Source: Actinoplanes philippinensis (GTDB taxonomy: Bacteria > Actinomycetota > Actinomycetes > Mycobacteriales > Micromonosporaceae). Taken from it: DNA of 64,000 bases. The position numbers and the translations under genes were made by a program. The notes beneath the pieces are model-generated. The model was not told the DNA's origin. It did no database searches and saw only the letters and a list, made by a program, of their open reading frames with translations. Of this stretch, positions 25,053-34,206 are shown piece by piece (positions within the stretch are counted from its first letter, which is position 1; the number at the start of each line of letters is the position of its first letter). Location: assembly GCF_900113015.1 (NCBI RefSeq), contig NZ_FONV01000006.1, positions 493,735 to 557,734 on the forward strand. Reading direction: 5' to 3'.

Positions 25053-27749
25053 ATGGCGGCTCTGTTCGGCCGCACGACCGAGGTTCGCAGAATCGACGCG
25101 CTGGTCGCCGACCTGCCGCAGCGTGGCGCCGCGCTCGTCGTCCGCGGTGACGCCGGCATCGGCAAGTCCGCCCTGCTGGCCCGGGCGGTCTCCGTCGCCC
25201 GCGAGGGCGGCATGCAGGTGCTCGGCACGACCGGCACGGAGGCGGAGAGCCACCTCGACTTCGCCGGCCTGCATCAACTGCTGGCGCCGGTCCTGTCGCT
25301 GTCCGGCGCTCTCGCGGGTCCGCAGCGTGCCGCGGTCCTGACCGCGTTCGGGCTGGCCGACGGCCCCCCGCCGGATCTGTTCCTGATCGCGCTGGCCTCG
25401 CTGAACCTGCTGGCCGAGGCCGGCAGCGCGGCGCCGGTGCTGGTCACGGTCGATGACGCGCACTGGCTGGACCCGGCGAGCGCGGCGGTGCTCGCCTTCG
25501 TCGCCCGGCGTATCGCCGCCGAGCCGATCGGGCTGGTGGCATCGGCCCGCGAGGGGTTCGAGACGGCATTCGACGCGGTCGGCCCGGCGGTGCTGCGGCC
25601 CGGCCCGCTCGCACCGGAGGATGCCGAGGCGCTGCTCGACGAGCAGGCCCCGGATCTGCCGCCGGCCGCGAGAGCGACGATCCTGGCGAGCGCCGAGGGC
25701 AACCCGCTCGCGCTGACCGAGCTTCCGGCGATGGCCGGGCGGCTCGATCCGTCCGGCCCCTGGCTGCCGTTGACCACCCGGCTGGAGCAGGCGTTCGCGG
25801 GCCGGCTCGGCGACCTGCCGGCGACGACGGTCACGGCCCTGGAGGTGGCCGCGCTCAACGACGGCGACGGCCTGGCCGAGACGCTCACGGCGGCCGGGAC
25901 GGTGGCGGCGGATCTGCAGCCCGCCATCATCGCCCGGCTGGTCACCGTCGCCGAGGGCCGGATCCGGTTCCGCCATCCGCTGATCCGGTCCGCGGTCCAT
26001 CACCGGATCGACGGGGTACGCCGCCTGGCCGTGCACACCGCTCTGGCGAGAGTGCTGGCCGGTTCCCCGGAACGTCATCTGTGGCACCGGGCCGCCGCGA
26101 GCGAGGGCCCGGACGAGCGGATCGCCGTCGAACTGGACGATGCCGCCCAGCAGGCCCAGCGGCGTGGCGCGGCGGCCGGCGCGGTCCGTGCCCTGGAACT
26201 GGCCGCACGCCTGAGCACCGACCCGCACCGGCGTGTGCAGCGACTGCTGCGGGCCGCGACCTGGGCCACCGAGCTGGGCCGGCGCGACGACGTGGACCGG
26301 CTGCTCGCCGGGATCGGGCCGGCCCGGCTCACCCCCGCACAGCAGGCCCGGACGGCGTGGGTGCGCGGCCGGTTCGACAATCACCTCGCGGAGAGCATCA
26401 CCGGCGTTCGGGCCCTGGTCGCGTTCGCGCGGGAGGCGATCGGCCGCGGCGAGAGCGACCTGGCCCTCGACCTGCTGTACGCGGTGGGGCTGGCCAGCGC
26501 GTACACCGAGCCGGGCCGGGAGATCCGGGAGTCGGTGGTGACCGCGGCCCGGCAGGTCGGGGTGCCCGCCGACGACCCGCGACTGCTGCTGGTCCTGGCG
26601 TTCGCGCATCCGGTCGCCTGTGGCGCCGAGGTCCTGGCCCGGCTGCGGCAGTGGGCGGCCCGCGGAGTCGCCGACGAGTCGCTCTGCCGGGCGCTGGCCA
26701 CCAGCGCGAACGCGATCGGCGAGTACGAGCTGTGCCTGTCCTTCGCCGCGCCGGCGCTGGCCCACCTGCGCGGGCAGGGACGGCTCGGCCTGCTGGCCCG
26801 GGCGCTCGCCGTGCAGGGCCGGGCGGCGGCCAACCTGGCGAATCTGAGCATCGCCGTCCCGGCCGCCGAGGAGACGGTCCGGCTGTCCCGGGAGACCTCG
26901 GTGCCGCCGGTCGAGGCCCTGGGATGGGCGCAGAACGCGCAGATCGCGGCGCTGCGCGGCCGGTTCCGCGAGTTCGAGGAGTGTGCCGCGCAAGCCGAGA
27001 TGCTGGCCACGCCGCTGCACGCGGCGGCGGCGCTGGCGACCGTGCAGCACGCCCGAGGGCTTGCCGCCCTGGTCAGCGGCCGGTCAGCGGAGGCGGCCGA
27101 GCTGTTGCTGCGCATCTTCACGCCCGGTGATCCGGCGTACCACCTGCTGCACGGCTGGGATTCGATCGGCGACCTCGCCGAGGCTGCCGCCCGTGGGCCG
27201 GCCCGGCAGCGGGTCACCGAGATCGTCGCCGGTCTGGAGCGGGTCGCCGAGCAGATGCCGACCACGGCGCTGCGGGTGGGGCTCGGCTACGCCCGCGCCG
27301 TGCTGGCCGCCGACGACCGCGCCGAGGCGGCGCTGCTGGAGTTCCTGGCCACCGGCCTGACCGGATGGCCGTTCGTGCGAGCCCGCGCGCAGCTGATGCA
27401 CGGGGCATGGTTGCGCCGCCATCGGCGTCGCGCCGAGTCGCGGGTGGTGCTGCGGGCCGCACGCGACGCGTTCGACGCGCTCGGCACCGCGCCGTGGGGC
27501 GAACGCGCCCGCCAGGAGCTGCGGGCCTCCGGTGAGACCAGCACCCGGCGGGCTCCGGACGCGCTGGACCGGCTGACTCCGCAGGAGCTGCAGATCGCCC
27601 AGCTGGCAGCGGACGGGCTGACCAATCGGGAGATCGGTCAGCGCCTCTACGTCTCGCATCGCACGGTCAGCACCCACCTGCACCGGATCTTCCCCAAGCT
27701 CGGGATCACGTCCCGGGCCGAGCTGAGGGAGGCGCTGGCCGGCGTCTGA
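25053..27749 (+). CDS. LAL-type regulator 4
   Basis: 898 residues: Walker A GDAGIGKSA (32-40), Walker B VLVTVDDAHWLD (about 130), a helical middle and a C-terminal LuxR helix-turn-helix (LTPQELQIAQLAADGLTNRE, then YVSHRTVSTHLHRIFPKLGIT). The ATG at 25053 follows GAGGTGAAG. It follows LAL 3 by 42 bp in the same direction, so SARP, LAL 3 and LAL 4 may be one transcript. Its stop lies 3 bp from the stop of the convergent oxidoreductase gene. Confidence 0.9.
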   Translation: MAALFGRTTEVRRIDALVADLPQRGAALVVRGDAGIGKSALLARAVSVAREGGMQVLGTTGTEAESHLDFAGLHQLLAPVLSLSGALAGPQRAAVLTAFGLADGPPPDLFLIALASLNLLAEAGSAAPVLVTVDDAHWLDPASAAVLAFVARRIAAEPIGLVASAREGFETAFDAVGPAVLRPGPLAPEDAEALLDEQAPDLPPAARATILASAEGNPLALTELPAMAGRLDPSGPWLPLTTRLEQAFAGRLGDLPATTVTALEVAALNDGDGLAETLTAAGTVAADLQPAIIARLVTVAEGRIRFRHPLIRSAVHHRIDGVRRLAVHTALARVLAGSPERHLWHRAAASEGPDERIAVELDDAAQQAQRRGAAAGAVRALELAARLSTDPHRRVQRLLRAATWATELGRRDDVDRLLAGIGPARLTPAQQARTAWVRGRFDNHLAESITGVRALVAFAREAIGRGESDLALDLLYAVGLASAYTEPGREIRESVVTAARQVGVPADDPRLLLVLAFAHPVACGAEVLARLRQWAARGVADESLCRALATSANAIGEYELCLSFAAPALAHLRGQGRLGLLARALAVQGRAAANLANLSIAVPAAEETVRLSRETSVPPVEALGWAQNAQIAALRGRFREFEECAAQAEMLATPLHAAAALATVQHARGLAALVSGRSAEAAELLLRIFTPGDPAYHLLHGWDSIGDLAEAAARGPARQRVTEIVAGLERVAEQMPTTALRVGLGYARAVLAADDRAEAALLEFLATGLTGWPFVRARAQLMHGAWLRRHRRRAESRVVLRAARDAFDALGTAPWGERARQELRASGETSTRRAPDALDRLTPQELQIAQLAADGLTNREIGQRLYVSHRTVSTHLHRIFPKLGITSRAELREALAGV

Positions 27750-27752
27750 GGG

Positions 27753-29129
27753 TCAGCCGCCGGGTGCGATGTTGTGGTTGATCCGGAACAGGTTGGCCGG
27801 GTCGTACCGTCGTTTGACCGCCACCAGGCGATCCCACGACTCCGGCGCGAAGGCGAGGGCCGCCGCCTGCGGGCTCGCGTCGCCGGCGAACATGAAGTTC
27901 AGGTATCGCCGGCCGGTGGACCAGGGCGCCAGCGCGTCGATCAGCCGCTGCTCGTACGCGTGCAGCGCCGCGGCGTCCGGCGGTCCCCCGGCGGCCACCA
28001 GGAACACGTTGTACAGCGTGTCGTCCCGGTTGCCGACCGCGCTGGGCGTCTCGGGCGCCCGGCTCAGGGCACCGCCCATGTGCCGGATCTCGGCCAGCAC
28101 CAGCGGTGACGCGGCGTCCGGCCCGGCCAGCTCGAGGATCGTGTCGACAGCCTCCTTCGGCAGTTCCCGCAGCAGGGCCCCGTGCTCGTACAACGGCAGC
28201 GGGTCCACCGGATCGCTGTGCACCGAGGCGATCGCCGCGTACGGCAGCAGCCCGACGGTGTCGATGATCGGTGTGCCCAGCTCCCGGAACGGCTGCACCA
28301 GCACCGCGCCGTCCGACGGGCTGCCCAGATGGGTGATCCGTAGATGGGCGACGAGCCGGTCGCGCAGCGGCTCCGGCACGAAGGGCGCCGGCGGCAGGTG
28401 CAGCAGGCCCACCGAGGCCGACATCTCCTCCGGCAGGTCCCGGCTCCACTCCCGGAACAGGTGCAGCACGTCGCCGGCGAGTTCGCCCGGGAAGAAGATG
28501 CCGCCGCCGTAGAAGGCCCGGATCGGGAAGAGGGTGAACTCGATCGCCACGACGACGCCGAAGTTGCCCTTGCCGCCGCGCAGCGCCCAGAACAGGTCGG
28601 GCTCGGTGTCCGCGGTGACATGACGCAGCTCACCGTCGGCGGTCACCACGTCCAGCGCGGTCACGTGGTCGGCGGCGTAGCCGTGTTTGCGGCCGAACGG
28701 CCCAAGCCCGCCACCGAGCGTGTAGCTCACCACGGTCACCGTCGGTGAGGAGCCGTTGAGCCCGGCCAGCCCGGCTTTCGCGGTCTCCTCGACCAGCTCG
28801 GCCCAGCGCACCCCGGCCTCGACCCGGGCCGTGCGGGCGTCCTCGTCGACGGCCAGCCCGGTCAGGCGCCGGGTGGTGATCAGCACCGACCCGGCGTCGG
28901 AGACCGAGCTGCCGTGCCCGGCGCCGAGGACCGCGACCGGCAGGCCGTTCGCGGCGGCGTAGCGCACGGCCGCCTGCACGTCGCCCGCGCCGGCCGCGCC
29001 GACCACTACCGCCGGTGAGCGCACGACCGTCAGGTTGTAGCCGGCGAGCTCGTCCGCCCAGCCCTCGTCGCCGGGCAGCAGAACCGGACCGGTGACGGCG
29101 GCTCGCAGAGTGTCGAGATTCAAGATCAA
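27753..29129 (-). CDS. FAD-binding oxidoreductase, berberine-bridge-enzyme (BBE)-like
   Basis: 458 residues. An N-terminal PCMH FAD-binding domain has AVLGAGHGSS (His likely carrying covalent FAD) and SYTLGGGLGPFGRKHG. At the place where bicovalent BBE-type enzymes have the Cys that binds FAD a second time, this protein has Tyr in VVSYTLGGG, so single covalent attachment is likely. The C-terminal BBE motif YDPANLFRINHNI is intact. It oxidises alcohols, sugars or secondary metabolites with O2. The TTG at 29129 has AGGA at proper spacing. It is the last gene of a four-gene operon with two hydrolases and an SDR. Confidence 0.88.
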   Translation of the reverse strand: MILNLDTLRAAVTGPVLLPGDEGWADELAGYNLTVVRSPAVVVGAAGAGDVQAAVRYAAANGLPVAVLGAGHGSSVSDAGSVLITTRRLTGLAVDEDARTARVEAGVRWAELVEETAKAGLAGLNGSSPTVTVVSYTLGGGLGPFGRKHGYAADHVTALDVVTADGELRHVTADTEPDLFWALRGGKGNFGVVVAIEFTLFPIRAFYGGGIFFPGELAGDVLHLFREWSRDLPEEMSASVGLLHLPPAPFVPEPLRDRLVAHLRITHLGSPSDGAVLVQPFRELGTPIIDTVGLLPYAAIASVHSDPVDPLPLYEHGALLRELPKEAVDTILELAGPDAASPLVLAEIRHMGGALSRAPETPSAVGNRDDTLYNVFLVAAGGPPDAAALHAYEQRLIDALAPWSTGRRYLNFMFAGDASPQAAALAFAPESWDRLVAVKRRYDPANLFRINHNIAPGG

Positions 29130-29160
29130 AAGTTTTTCCTGGAGGTACGGCGTGAGCCGG

Positions 29161-29949
29161 TCACAGCGTGGAGATGAGCCCGCCGTCGATCACGATGTCG
29201 GCGCCCGTGACGTTGCCGGCGCGATCGCCGGCCAGCAGCAGGACCAGGTCGGCCACCTCGTCGGGGCGGGTGAACCGCCCGGTGGCGGTGCCGCCGACCG
29301 CGCCCTTGACGACGTCCTCGGGCGCGAGGCCGCCGGCGCCGCCCACGGTCTCGGCGACCCCGCCGGCGCCGAGCCACAGGTCGGTCTCGACCGGTCCGGG
29401 GCTGATCGTGTTGACCCGCACCCCGCGCGGCCCGATCTCCTTGGACAGCGACTTGGAGAAGTTCGCGAGCGCGGCCTTGGCGGCGCTGTAGTCGATGACC
29501 AGCGGATCCGGCAGCGACGAGTTGACCGAGTTGATCGTCACGATCGTGCCGCCACCGTCCAGCAGCAGCGGCAGCGCGGCCCGGGTGACCCGTACGGCGC
29601 TGAGCAGGTTGATGGTCAGCGTGTCCAGCCACTGCTCGTCGGTGACCGACAGGAAGCCGCCGATCCTCGGGTGGGCCGCGCCGACGTTGTTGACCAGGAT
29701 GTCGAGGCGGCCACCGAGCGCGGCGGTGGTCTGCTCCACCAGCGTGGCGGCGCCCTCGGCGGTCCTCAGGTCGACGGTGACCGGGTGGACCAGGCCGTCC
29801 GCGGCCAGGGCCGCGAGCTCCGGAGTGGTGGTCCGGGCGCCGGCGGCCACCCGTACGCCCTCACCGGCCAGAGCCCGCACGATCGCCAGCCCGATGCCCC
29901 GGCTCGCACCGGTGACCAGGGCGGTCCTGCCCGACAGACGGAGATCCAT
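29161..29949 (-). CDS. short-chain dehydrogenase/reductase (SDR)
   Basis: 262 residues, classical SDR. TGASRGIG binds NAD(P), NNVG follows, and the catalytic Ser-Tyr-Lys is visible as INSVNSS and YSAAKAAL. The Gly-rich motif and length fit the 3-oxoacyl-reductase-like subgroup. Its ATG overlaps the stop of the upstream hydrolase by one base (TGATG), showing translational coupling. The FAD oxidoreductase gene follows after 31 bp, so alcohol/ketone interconversion and oxidation may act on one compound released by the hydrolases (inference). Confidence 0.9.
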   Translation of the reverse strand: MDLRLSGRTALVTGASRGIGLAIVRALAGEGVRVAAGARTTTPELAALAADGLVHPVTVDLRTAEGAATLVEQTTAALGGRLDILVNNVGAAHPRIGGFLSVTDEQWLDTLTINLLSAVRVTRAALPLLLDGGGTIVTINSVNSSLPDPLVIDYSAAKAALANFSKSLSKEIGPRGVRVNTISPGPVETDLWLGAGGVAETVGGAGGLAPEDVVKGAVGGTATGRFTRPDEVADLVLLLAGDRAGNVTGADIVIDGGLISTL

Positions 29950-30920
29950 CAGGACCTCCCGCCGAGGAAGGACAGCAGGATCCCGGTCATCTCGTCCGGG
30001 TGCTCCTCGTAGATCCAGTGGCCGGAGCCGGCGATCACCGCCCCCTTGACGTTCACGGCGTACTGGCGGACCTGGCCCTCGATGTTCCCGCCGAGGCTGC
30101 CGTCGGCGCCGATCGCCAGGACGGGCATCGGCAGCTTGGTCTTGATGTTCGTCTCGTTGTCCCGGACGTCCTTCGGGAACGCACGGAACCACTCGTAGCT
30201 GGCACGCAGGTGCGCGTCGTCCTTCAGGTACTTCGCGTAGACCTTGACGTCCTCCGGGCCGATCGCGCCCTTGACGTCCATGAGCTGGTCGGTGAACAGC
30301 TTCACCCACAGCTCCTCGCGGCCGTCCACCATCTGCTCGGGCAGCCCGTTGGTCAGCGAGAAGAAGCCGAAGTTCCACACGCCCCGGCCGGTCTTCGGCA
30401 GCGCCGGGAACGAATAGATCGACTCGTCCGGGATCGGGGCCTCGCTGAGCACGAGCTTCTTCACCTCGGTCGGGTTCGCCGCGGCGTACGCGTAGGCGAC
30501 CATCGTGCCGATGTCGTGCCCGACCAGGCGGATGTCACGGTTGAGGCCGAGCTTGACGAGCAGGCCGTGGATGTCGGCGGCCATCGTCTTCTTGTCGTAG
30601 CCGCCGGCCGGGGCGTCGCTCTTGCCCGCGCCGCGCAGGTCCGGCGCGACGACCGTGTAGTGCTCGGCCAGCGCCGGCATGATCTCGTGCCACTCGTACC
30701 AGGTCTGCGGATAGCCGTGCACCAGCACGAGCACCGGACCGCGGCCGCCGCGCACGTAGTTGATGCCGACGTCGCCGACCCGGACCTTCTGCTCGGTGAA
30801 ACCCTTCGGCAGGCGCGCGTCGGCGGTGTCCCGGTCGTGGGCGCCGGCGCCGGCCGGTCCGCTGAGGGCGACGACGGCGACCAGCGTCGCCACCGCGGCC
30901 CGGATCATCGCCCGCCTCAC
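29949..30920 (-). CDS. secreted alpha/beta hydrolase, epoxide-hydrolase-like
   Basis: 323 residues with a signal peptide (MRRAMIRAAVATLVAVVALS, cleavage near AGAGAHD). The mature part has VLVLVHGYPQTWYEWHEIMP, LRGAGKSD and GHDIGT, where the Asp is the nucleophile of epoxide hydrolases and haloalkane dehalogenases. The C-terminal GSGHWIYEEHPDEM gives the catalytic His. It overlaps its neighbours on both sides (4 bp upstream, 1 bp downstream), so it is the second gene of a tight operon. The substrate is unknown. Confidence 0.88.
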   Translation of the reverse strand: MRRAMIRAAVATLVAVVALSGPAGAGAHDRDTADARLPKGFTEQKVRVGDVGINYVRGGRGPVLVLVHGYPQTWYEWHEIMPALAEHYTVVAPDLRGAGKSDAPAGGYDKKTMAADIHGLLVKLGLNRDIRLVGHDIGTMVAYAYAAANPTEVKKLVLSEAPIPDESIYSFPALPKTGRGVWNFGFFSLTNGLPEQMVDGREELWVKLFTDQLMDVKGAIGPEDVKVYAKYLKDDAHLRASYEWFRAFPKDVRDNETNIKTKLPMPVLAIGADGSLGGNIEGQVRQYAVNVKGAVIAGSGHWIYEEHPDEMTGILLSFLGGRS

Positions 30921-31708
30921 AGGCCCTGCTCCTTCAGCCAGGTCAGCGCGGTCTCGGCGACATCGCGCCAGCCGGCGTCGATGGTCAGGGAGTGCGCCTT
31001 GTCCGGGAAGTCGACGATGTCGGTGACCGCGTGCGAGTGCCGGTACTGCTTGAGGGTGGCGCGCACGACGACCTCGGGCACCGTGTGGTCCTTACCGCCG
31101 GCGATCAGCAGCAGCGGGCCACGGGACTCGTTTGCCGTGTCGACCTTGGCCGGCGAGTGCGGGTTGAAGTTGGCCGCCGCGGCCTCGAACAGCGGCTTGC
31201 CGGGCGCCGGGATCGACCAGCGGTCGAACAGCTCCCGGGACTCCTGCTCGGTGACGGCGTTGCCGAAGGCGTACCGGAACTGCTCCGGGGTCAGCGAGAC
31301 CGCCTTGTTGCGGTTGGCGGGATTGCCGAGCACCGGGAATCCCGATCGCAGGGTCGACAGCGGCAGCGGCAGGACCCCCTTGATCTGCGCGGCGTCGATG
31401 GCGACCGCGGCGGCGCCCAGGTCCAGGCCGAGCAGCTTCTGCGCGATCATGCCGCCGAACGAGTGACCGATCAGGATCGGCCGGGCGTCCAGGCCCTCGA
31501 TGATCCGCGCGTAGTGCTCGACGACGTCGTCGATGCCGTGCCCGGCGATGGCGTCCGGGTTGGCCCGGCTCGCCTCCACGGTGTCGGCGTCGCCCGGCCA
31601 GCCGGGTGCGGTGGCGCGGTAGCCGCGCTCGGTGAACAGGTCGATCCACGGCTGCCACGATGATCCGTGCAGCCACAGACCGTGGATGAAGATGACGGGT
31701 ACGGACAC
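30917..31708 (-). CDS. alpha/beta hydrolase
   Basis: 263 residues, cytoplasmic, first gene of a four-gene operon. IFIHGLWLHGSSWQPW and GHSFGG are the oxyanion and nucleophile-elbow motifs; DKAHSLTIDAGWRDVAE carries the catalytic His. The WIDLFTERGYRATAPGWPGD segment is typical of the lysophospholipase-like soluble hydrolases of actinobacteria. The GTG at 31708 is the start. It overlaps the next hydrolase by 4 bp. Confidence 0.86.
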   Translation of the reverse strand: MSVPVIFIHGLWLHGSSWQPWIDLFTERGYRATAPGWPGDADTVEASRANPDAIAGHGIDDVVEHYARIIEGLDARPILIGHSFGGMIAQKLLGLDLGAAAVAIDAAQIKGVLPLPLSTLRSGFPVLGNPANRNKAVSLTPEQFRYAFGNAVTEQESRELFDRWSIPAPGKPLFEAAAANFNPHSPAKVDTANESRGPLLLIAGGKDHTVPEVVVRATLKQYRHSHAVTDIVDFPDKAHSLTIDAGWRDVAETALTWLKEQGL

Positions 31709-32090
31709 TTCTCCGGCCCTCCGTTGCCTTGATGCGTCGGGAACGCCATCAGGCTAGGAAGACTCCAGTGGACAAACAGTGGACGTGCGCCGCGACCGGC
31801 CGCCCGTCGCGCACGGCGTTGACACTCCCGCAACATTCAACCTGTGAATCCGTTCAGGTTCGCCCCGCACGTCACGAACCGGGCGCTCGATCGTTTGTGC
31901 AGGTGAGGGCGCGCGGGTCGGGACCGGGCGGAACCCGGCCCAGCCTCCTCCAAGCCTTTTCACAGCCTGCGGTTCGCGGGCCGAGACGAGACACTCTCGT
32001 AACGTAGTCAATGTTCTTGTAAAGTGCCCCCAACGCACGACGGCGTGCGCGGACGCCGGCGTGCCGTTCCCCCGTGGCGAGGAATGGACT
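31709..32090. promoter_or_regulatory. divergent intergenic region with two inverted repeats
   Basis: About 380 bp between the divergent hydrolase operon and the sulfotransferase gene. It holds AACCTG-N10-CAGGTT (31839-31860) and ACGAGA-CAC-TCTCGT (31986-32000), both perfect dyads suitable for regulators. No convincing open reading frame or repeat array is present, and I cannot assign the sites to a regulator. Confidence 0.45.
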
Positions 32091-32990
32091 TTGGCGATGC
32101 TCAATCGATCGGTGATGTTCGCAAAGCAGCACACCCCCGATTCCGTACGCGTGCTCGGCCGCCGCATCCTCCTCGAGGCACACAATGCGAAACTGCGGAT
32201 CACCGTCCCGGTCGAGGACCGATCACCATTCGTCAACGTCTACCACTGCGCGGTTCGCAAGACCGCCAGCCAGTGGGTGAAATCGGTCTTCAGCGACCCG
32301 ATCGTGTACCGCCGTTCCGGCCTGGTCACCTACGATCCCCGCTACTACGGCTGGAAAGACCCGCGGATCGTCCCGCCGCAGCGGATCGGCCTGTCGCTGT
32401 ACCTGCCGTACAAGCGTTACCGAAAGATGCCGAAACCCGGCGCGCACCGCACCTTCTTCATCTACCGCGACCCGCGTGACCTGCTGGTCTCCAGCTACTT
32501 CTCGACCCGCGACTCGCACACGCCGATGGGTGACGTGCTCGCGGTCCGGGCCGCTCTGCGGGAGCGCTCGCAGAAGGACGGAATGTTGTACCTCATCGAG
32601 CACCTGACCCGGAAAGGGATGTTCAACGCGGTCCGTTCCTGGGTCGAGGCGCCACCCTCGGAGACGGTCCGGCTGGTCCGGTACGAGGATCTCACCGGCG
32701 ACGACCAATTCGCCGAGATGGACGCGCTGATGCGCCATTGCGGAATCGACATCCCGCCCACGGAACTCACCACCCTGCTCGAGAAGTACAGCTTCTCCCG
32801 GATGGCCGAGCGCAAGAAGGCCGGCGAGATCTCGCACTACCGCAAGGGCAAGTGCGGCGACTGGCGCAATCATTTCGACGACGACATCGAGCAGGCATTC
32901 CGCAATGCCACCGGCGACCTGTTGGACATCCTCGGTTACGCGGAGCCGGCCGTGGCGCGCGCCCGGTCGACCGGCCCGCAGAGCGGCTAG
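32091..32990 (+). CDS. sulfotransferase-domain protein
   Basis: 299 residues. VRKTASQWVKSVF is the 5'-phosphosulfate loop (PAPS binding), FFIYRDPRDLLVSSYFSTRD the 3'-phosphate site, and YRKGKCGDWRNHF near the C-terminus the conserved GDWKNxF motif of cytosolic-type sulfotransferases. It would transfer sulfate from PAPS to a hydroxyl or amine. The TTG at 32091 is preferred over the ATG at 32097 because GAGGA is ideally spaced before it. It stands alone; no PAPS synthesis or glycan genes adjoin it, so the acceptor is unknown. Confidence 0.85.
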   Translation: MAMLNRSVMFAKQHTPDSVRVLGRRILLEAHNAKLRITVPVEDRSPFVNVYHCAVRKTASQWVKSVFSDPIVYRRSGLVTYDPRYYGWKDPRIVPPQRIGLSLYLPYKRYRKMPKPGAHRTFFIYRDPRDLLVSSYFSTRDSHTPMGDVLAVRAALRERSQKDGMLYLIEHLTRKGMFNAVRSWVEAPPSETVRLVRYEDLTGDDQFAEMDALMRHCGIDIPPTELTTLLEKYSFSRMAERKKAGEISHYRKGKCGDWRNHFDDDIEQAFRNATGDLLDILGYAEPAVARARSTGPQSG

Positions 32991-33041
32991 GCGCCCCGGA
33001 GCGGGCGGAAAATGTCGGGCCCGGGTCCTACGATGCGGGGC

Positions 33042-33857
33042 ATGACGATCGATTACTCGTCCGGTGGTCCGCTGACCGACCTCTCCTCGGTCGGGCGCGG
33101 CGCGCTCGCGGACCTTCCGGACGATCCGGTCGACATCTGCCGCCTGGTGCACCGGCTCGTCATCCAGCCGCACGACGCCGGGCGGATCGAGCTGCCACCG
33201 GGCCGCTTCGACGAGAATCAGATCCGCCCCGCCGCCCGTCTGGTCCGCACGCTTCTCGCTCTCGACCCGTCCCCGCTGACCGTGCCCCGGCCACCCGAGC
33301 GGCGGGTCGTCGGCACCTGCCGGCACTTCGCCGTCCTGGCCTGCGCCCTGCTGCGGCACCGGGGGATCGCGGCGCGCGCCCGGTGCGGGTTCGCCACCTA
33401 CTTCCAGCCCGGCCTGGGCCTCGACCACTGGGTGATCGAGTTCTCGGTCGACGGTGCGCCGTGGGTCCGCGCCGACCCGGAGGCGATGGGCCTGACGGTG
33501 CTGCCGACGCCCGAGGCGCTGGCCCCGGGCCAGTTCCTGACCGGCGGCGAGGCGTGGATCGAGTTCCGCGCCGGCCGCATCGACGCGTCGAGATTCGGCG
33601 TGTGGGGCACCGAGAATTTCGGCCCCGCCGAGATCCGCGGCAACGCCATCCGAGACCTGGCCGCCTTGAACCGCGCCGAGACACTTCCGTGGGACGAGTG
33701 GGGCCGGATGGACGCCTCCTACCAGGGCCACACCGGCGCCGACTACGACGCCCTGCTCGACACCGTGGCCGCCACATGCGCCGCCGACGATCCCGCCGCC
33801 GTGGCGGCCCTCTACAGGACCGAGGACCTGGAGGTGCCGCCGACCCTGCTGACCTGA
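33042..33857 (+). CDS. transglutaminase-like domain protein
   Basis: 271 residues. RVVGTCRHFAVLACALLRHRGIAARARCGFA is the transglutaminase-like core with the candidate catalytic Cys; LDHWVIEF provides His and RADPEAM the Asp. The fold is shared with cysteine proteases and peptide amidases. The ATG at 33042 gives the natural N-terminus. It is co-directional with the sulfotransferase gene 51 bp upstream. No signal peptide is visible. Substrate unknown. Confidence 0.8.
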   Translation: MTIDYSSGGPLTDLSSVGRGALADLPDDPVDICRLVHRLVIQPHDAGRIELPPGRFDENQIRPAARLVRTLLALDPSPLTVPRPPERRVVGTCRHFAVLACALLRHRGIAARARCGFATYFQPGLGLDHWVIEFSVDGAPWVRADPEAMGLTVLPTPEALAPGQFLTGGEAWIEFRAGRIDASRFGVWGTENFGPAEIRGNAIRDLAALNRAETLPWDEWGRMDASYQGHTGADYDALLDTVAATCAADDPAAVAALYRTEDLEVPPTLLT

Positions 33858-34206
33858 CCTCGCCCCACCGGCAGCTCCGTTCCCCGGCCGGCGCCGCGCC
33901 CTTGGCCCGTTCCACGCCTACAGCCCGGTCTCGTCCTGCCCGGCGGCCCTTCGGTCTCGTCCTGCCCGCAGCGACGGGCGCCCTGCCTGCCGCCTCAGCC
34001 CCTCACTGCCCTCAGCGCCGTGCGGCCTTACCCGCCGCCTCGCCCCTCCGTGCCCTCAGCGCCGTGCGGCCTTACCCGCCGCCTCGCCCCTCCGTGCCCT
34101 CAGCGCCGTGCGGCCTTACCCACCACCTCGGGCTCCCTGCCCCCAACGCCACGCGGCCCCGCCCACAGCCTCGGCCTCTTCCTGGTCGCGACTCGGCCCG
34201 CGAGGG
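33858..34206. repeat. 44-bp tandem repeat (about 3 copies) in a convergent junction
   Basis: The motif CCTCAGCGCCGTGCGGCC recurs at 34010, 34054 and 34098 (44-bp period), covering 34010 to about 34130. Degenerate GCC-rich copies extend on both sides through most of the 350-bp junction between the transglutaminase-like and TetR stop codons. No gene is supported in it. Confidence 0.85.

Noticed and set aside
27753..29129. Bicovalent berberine-bridge enzyme
   Set aside because: The His attachment site is present but the second-site Cys is Tyr, so only single covalent FAD attachment is supported.
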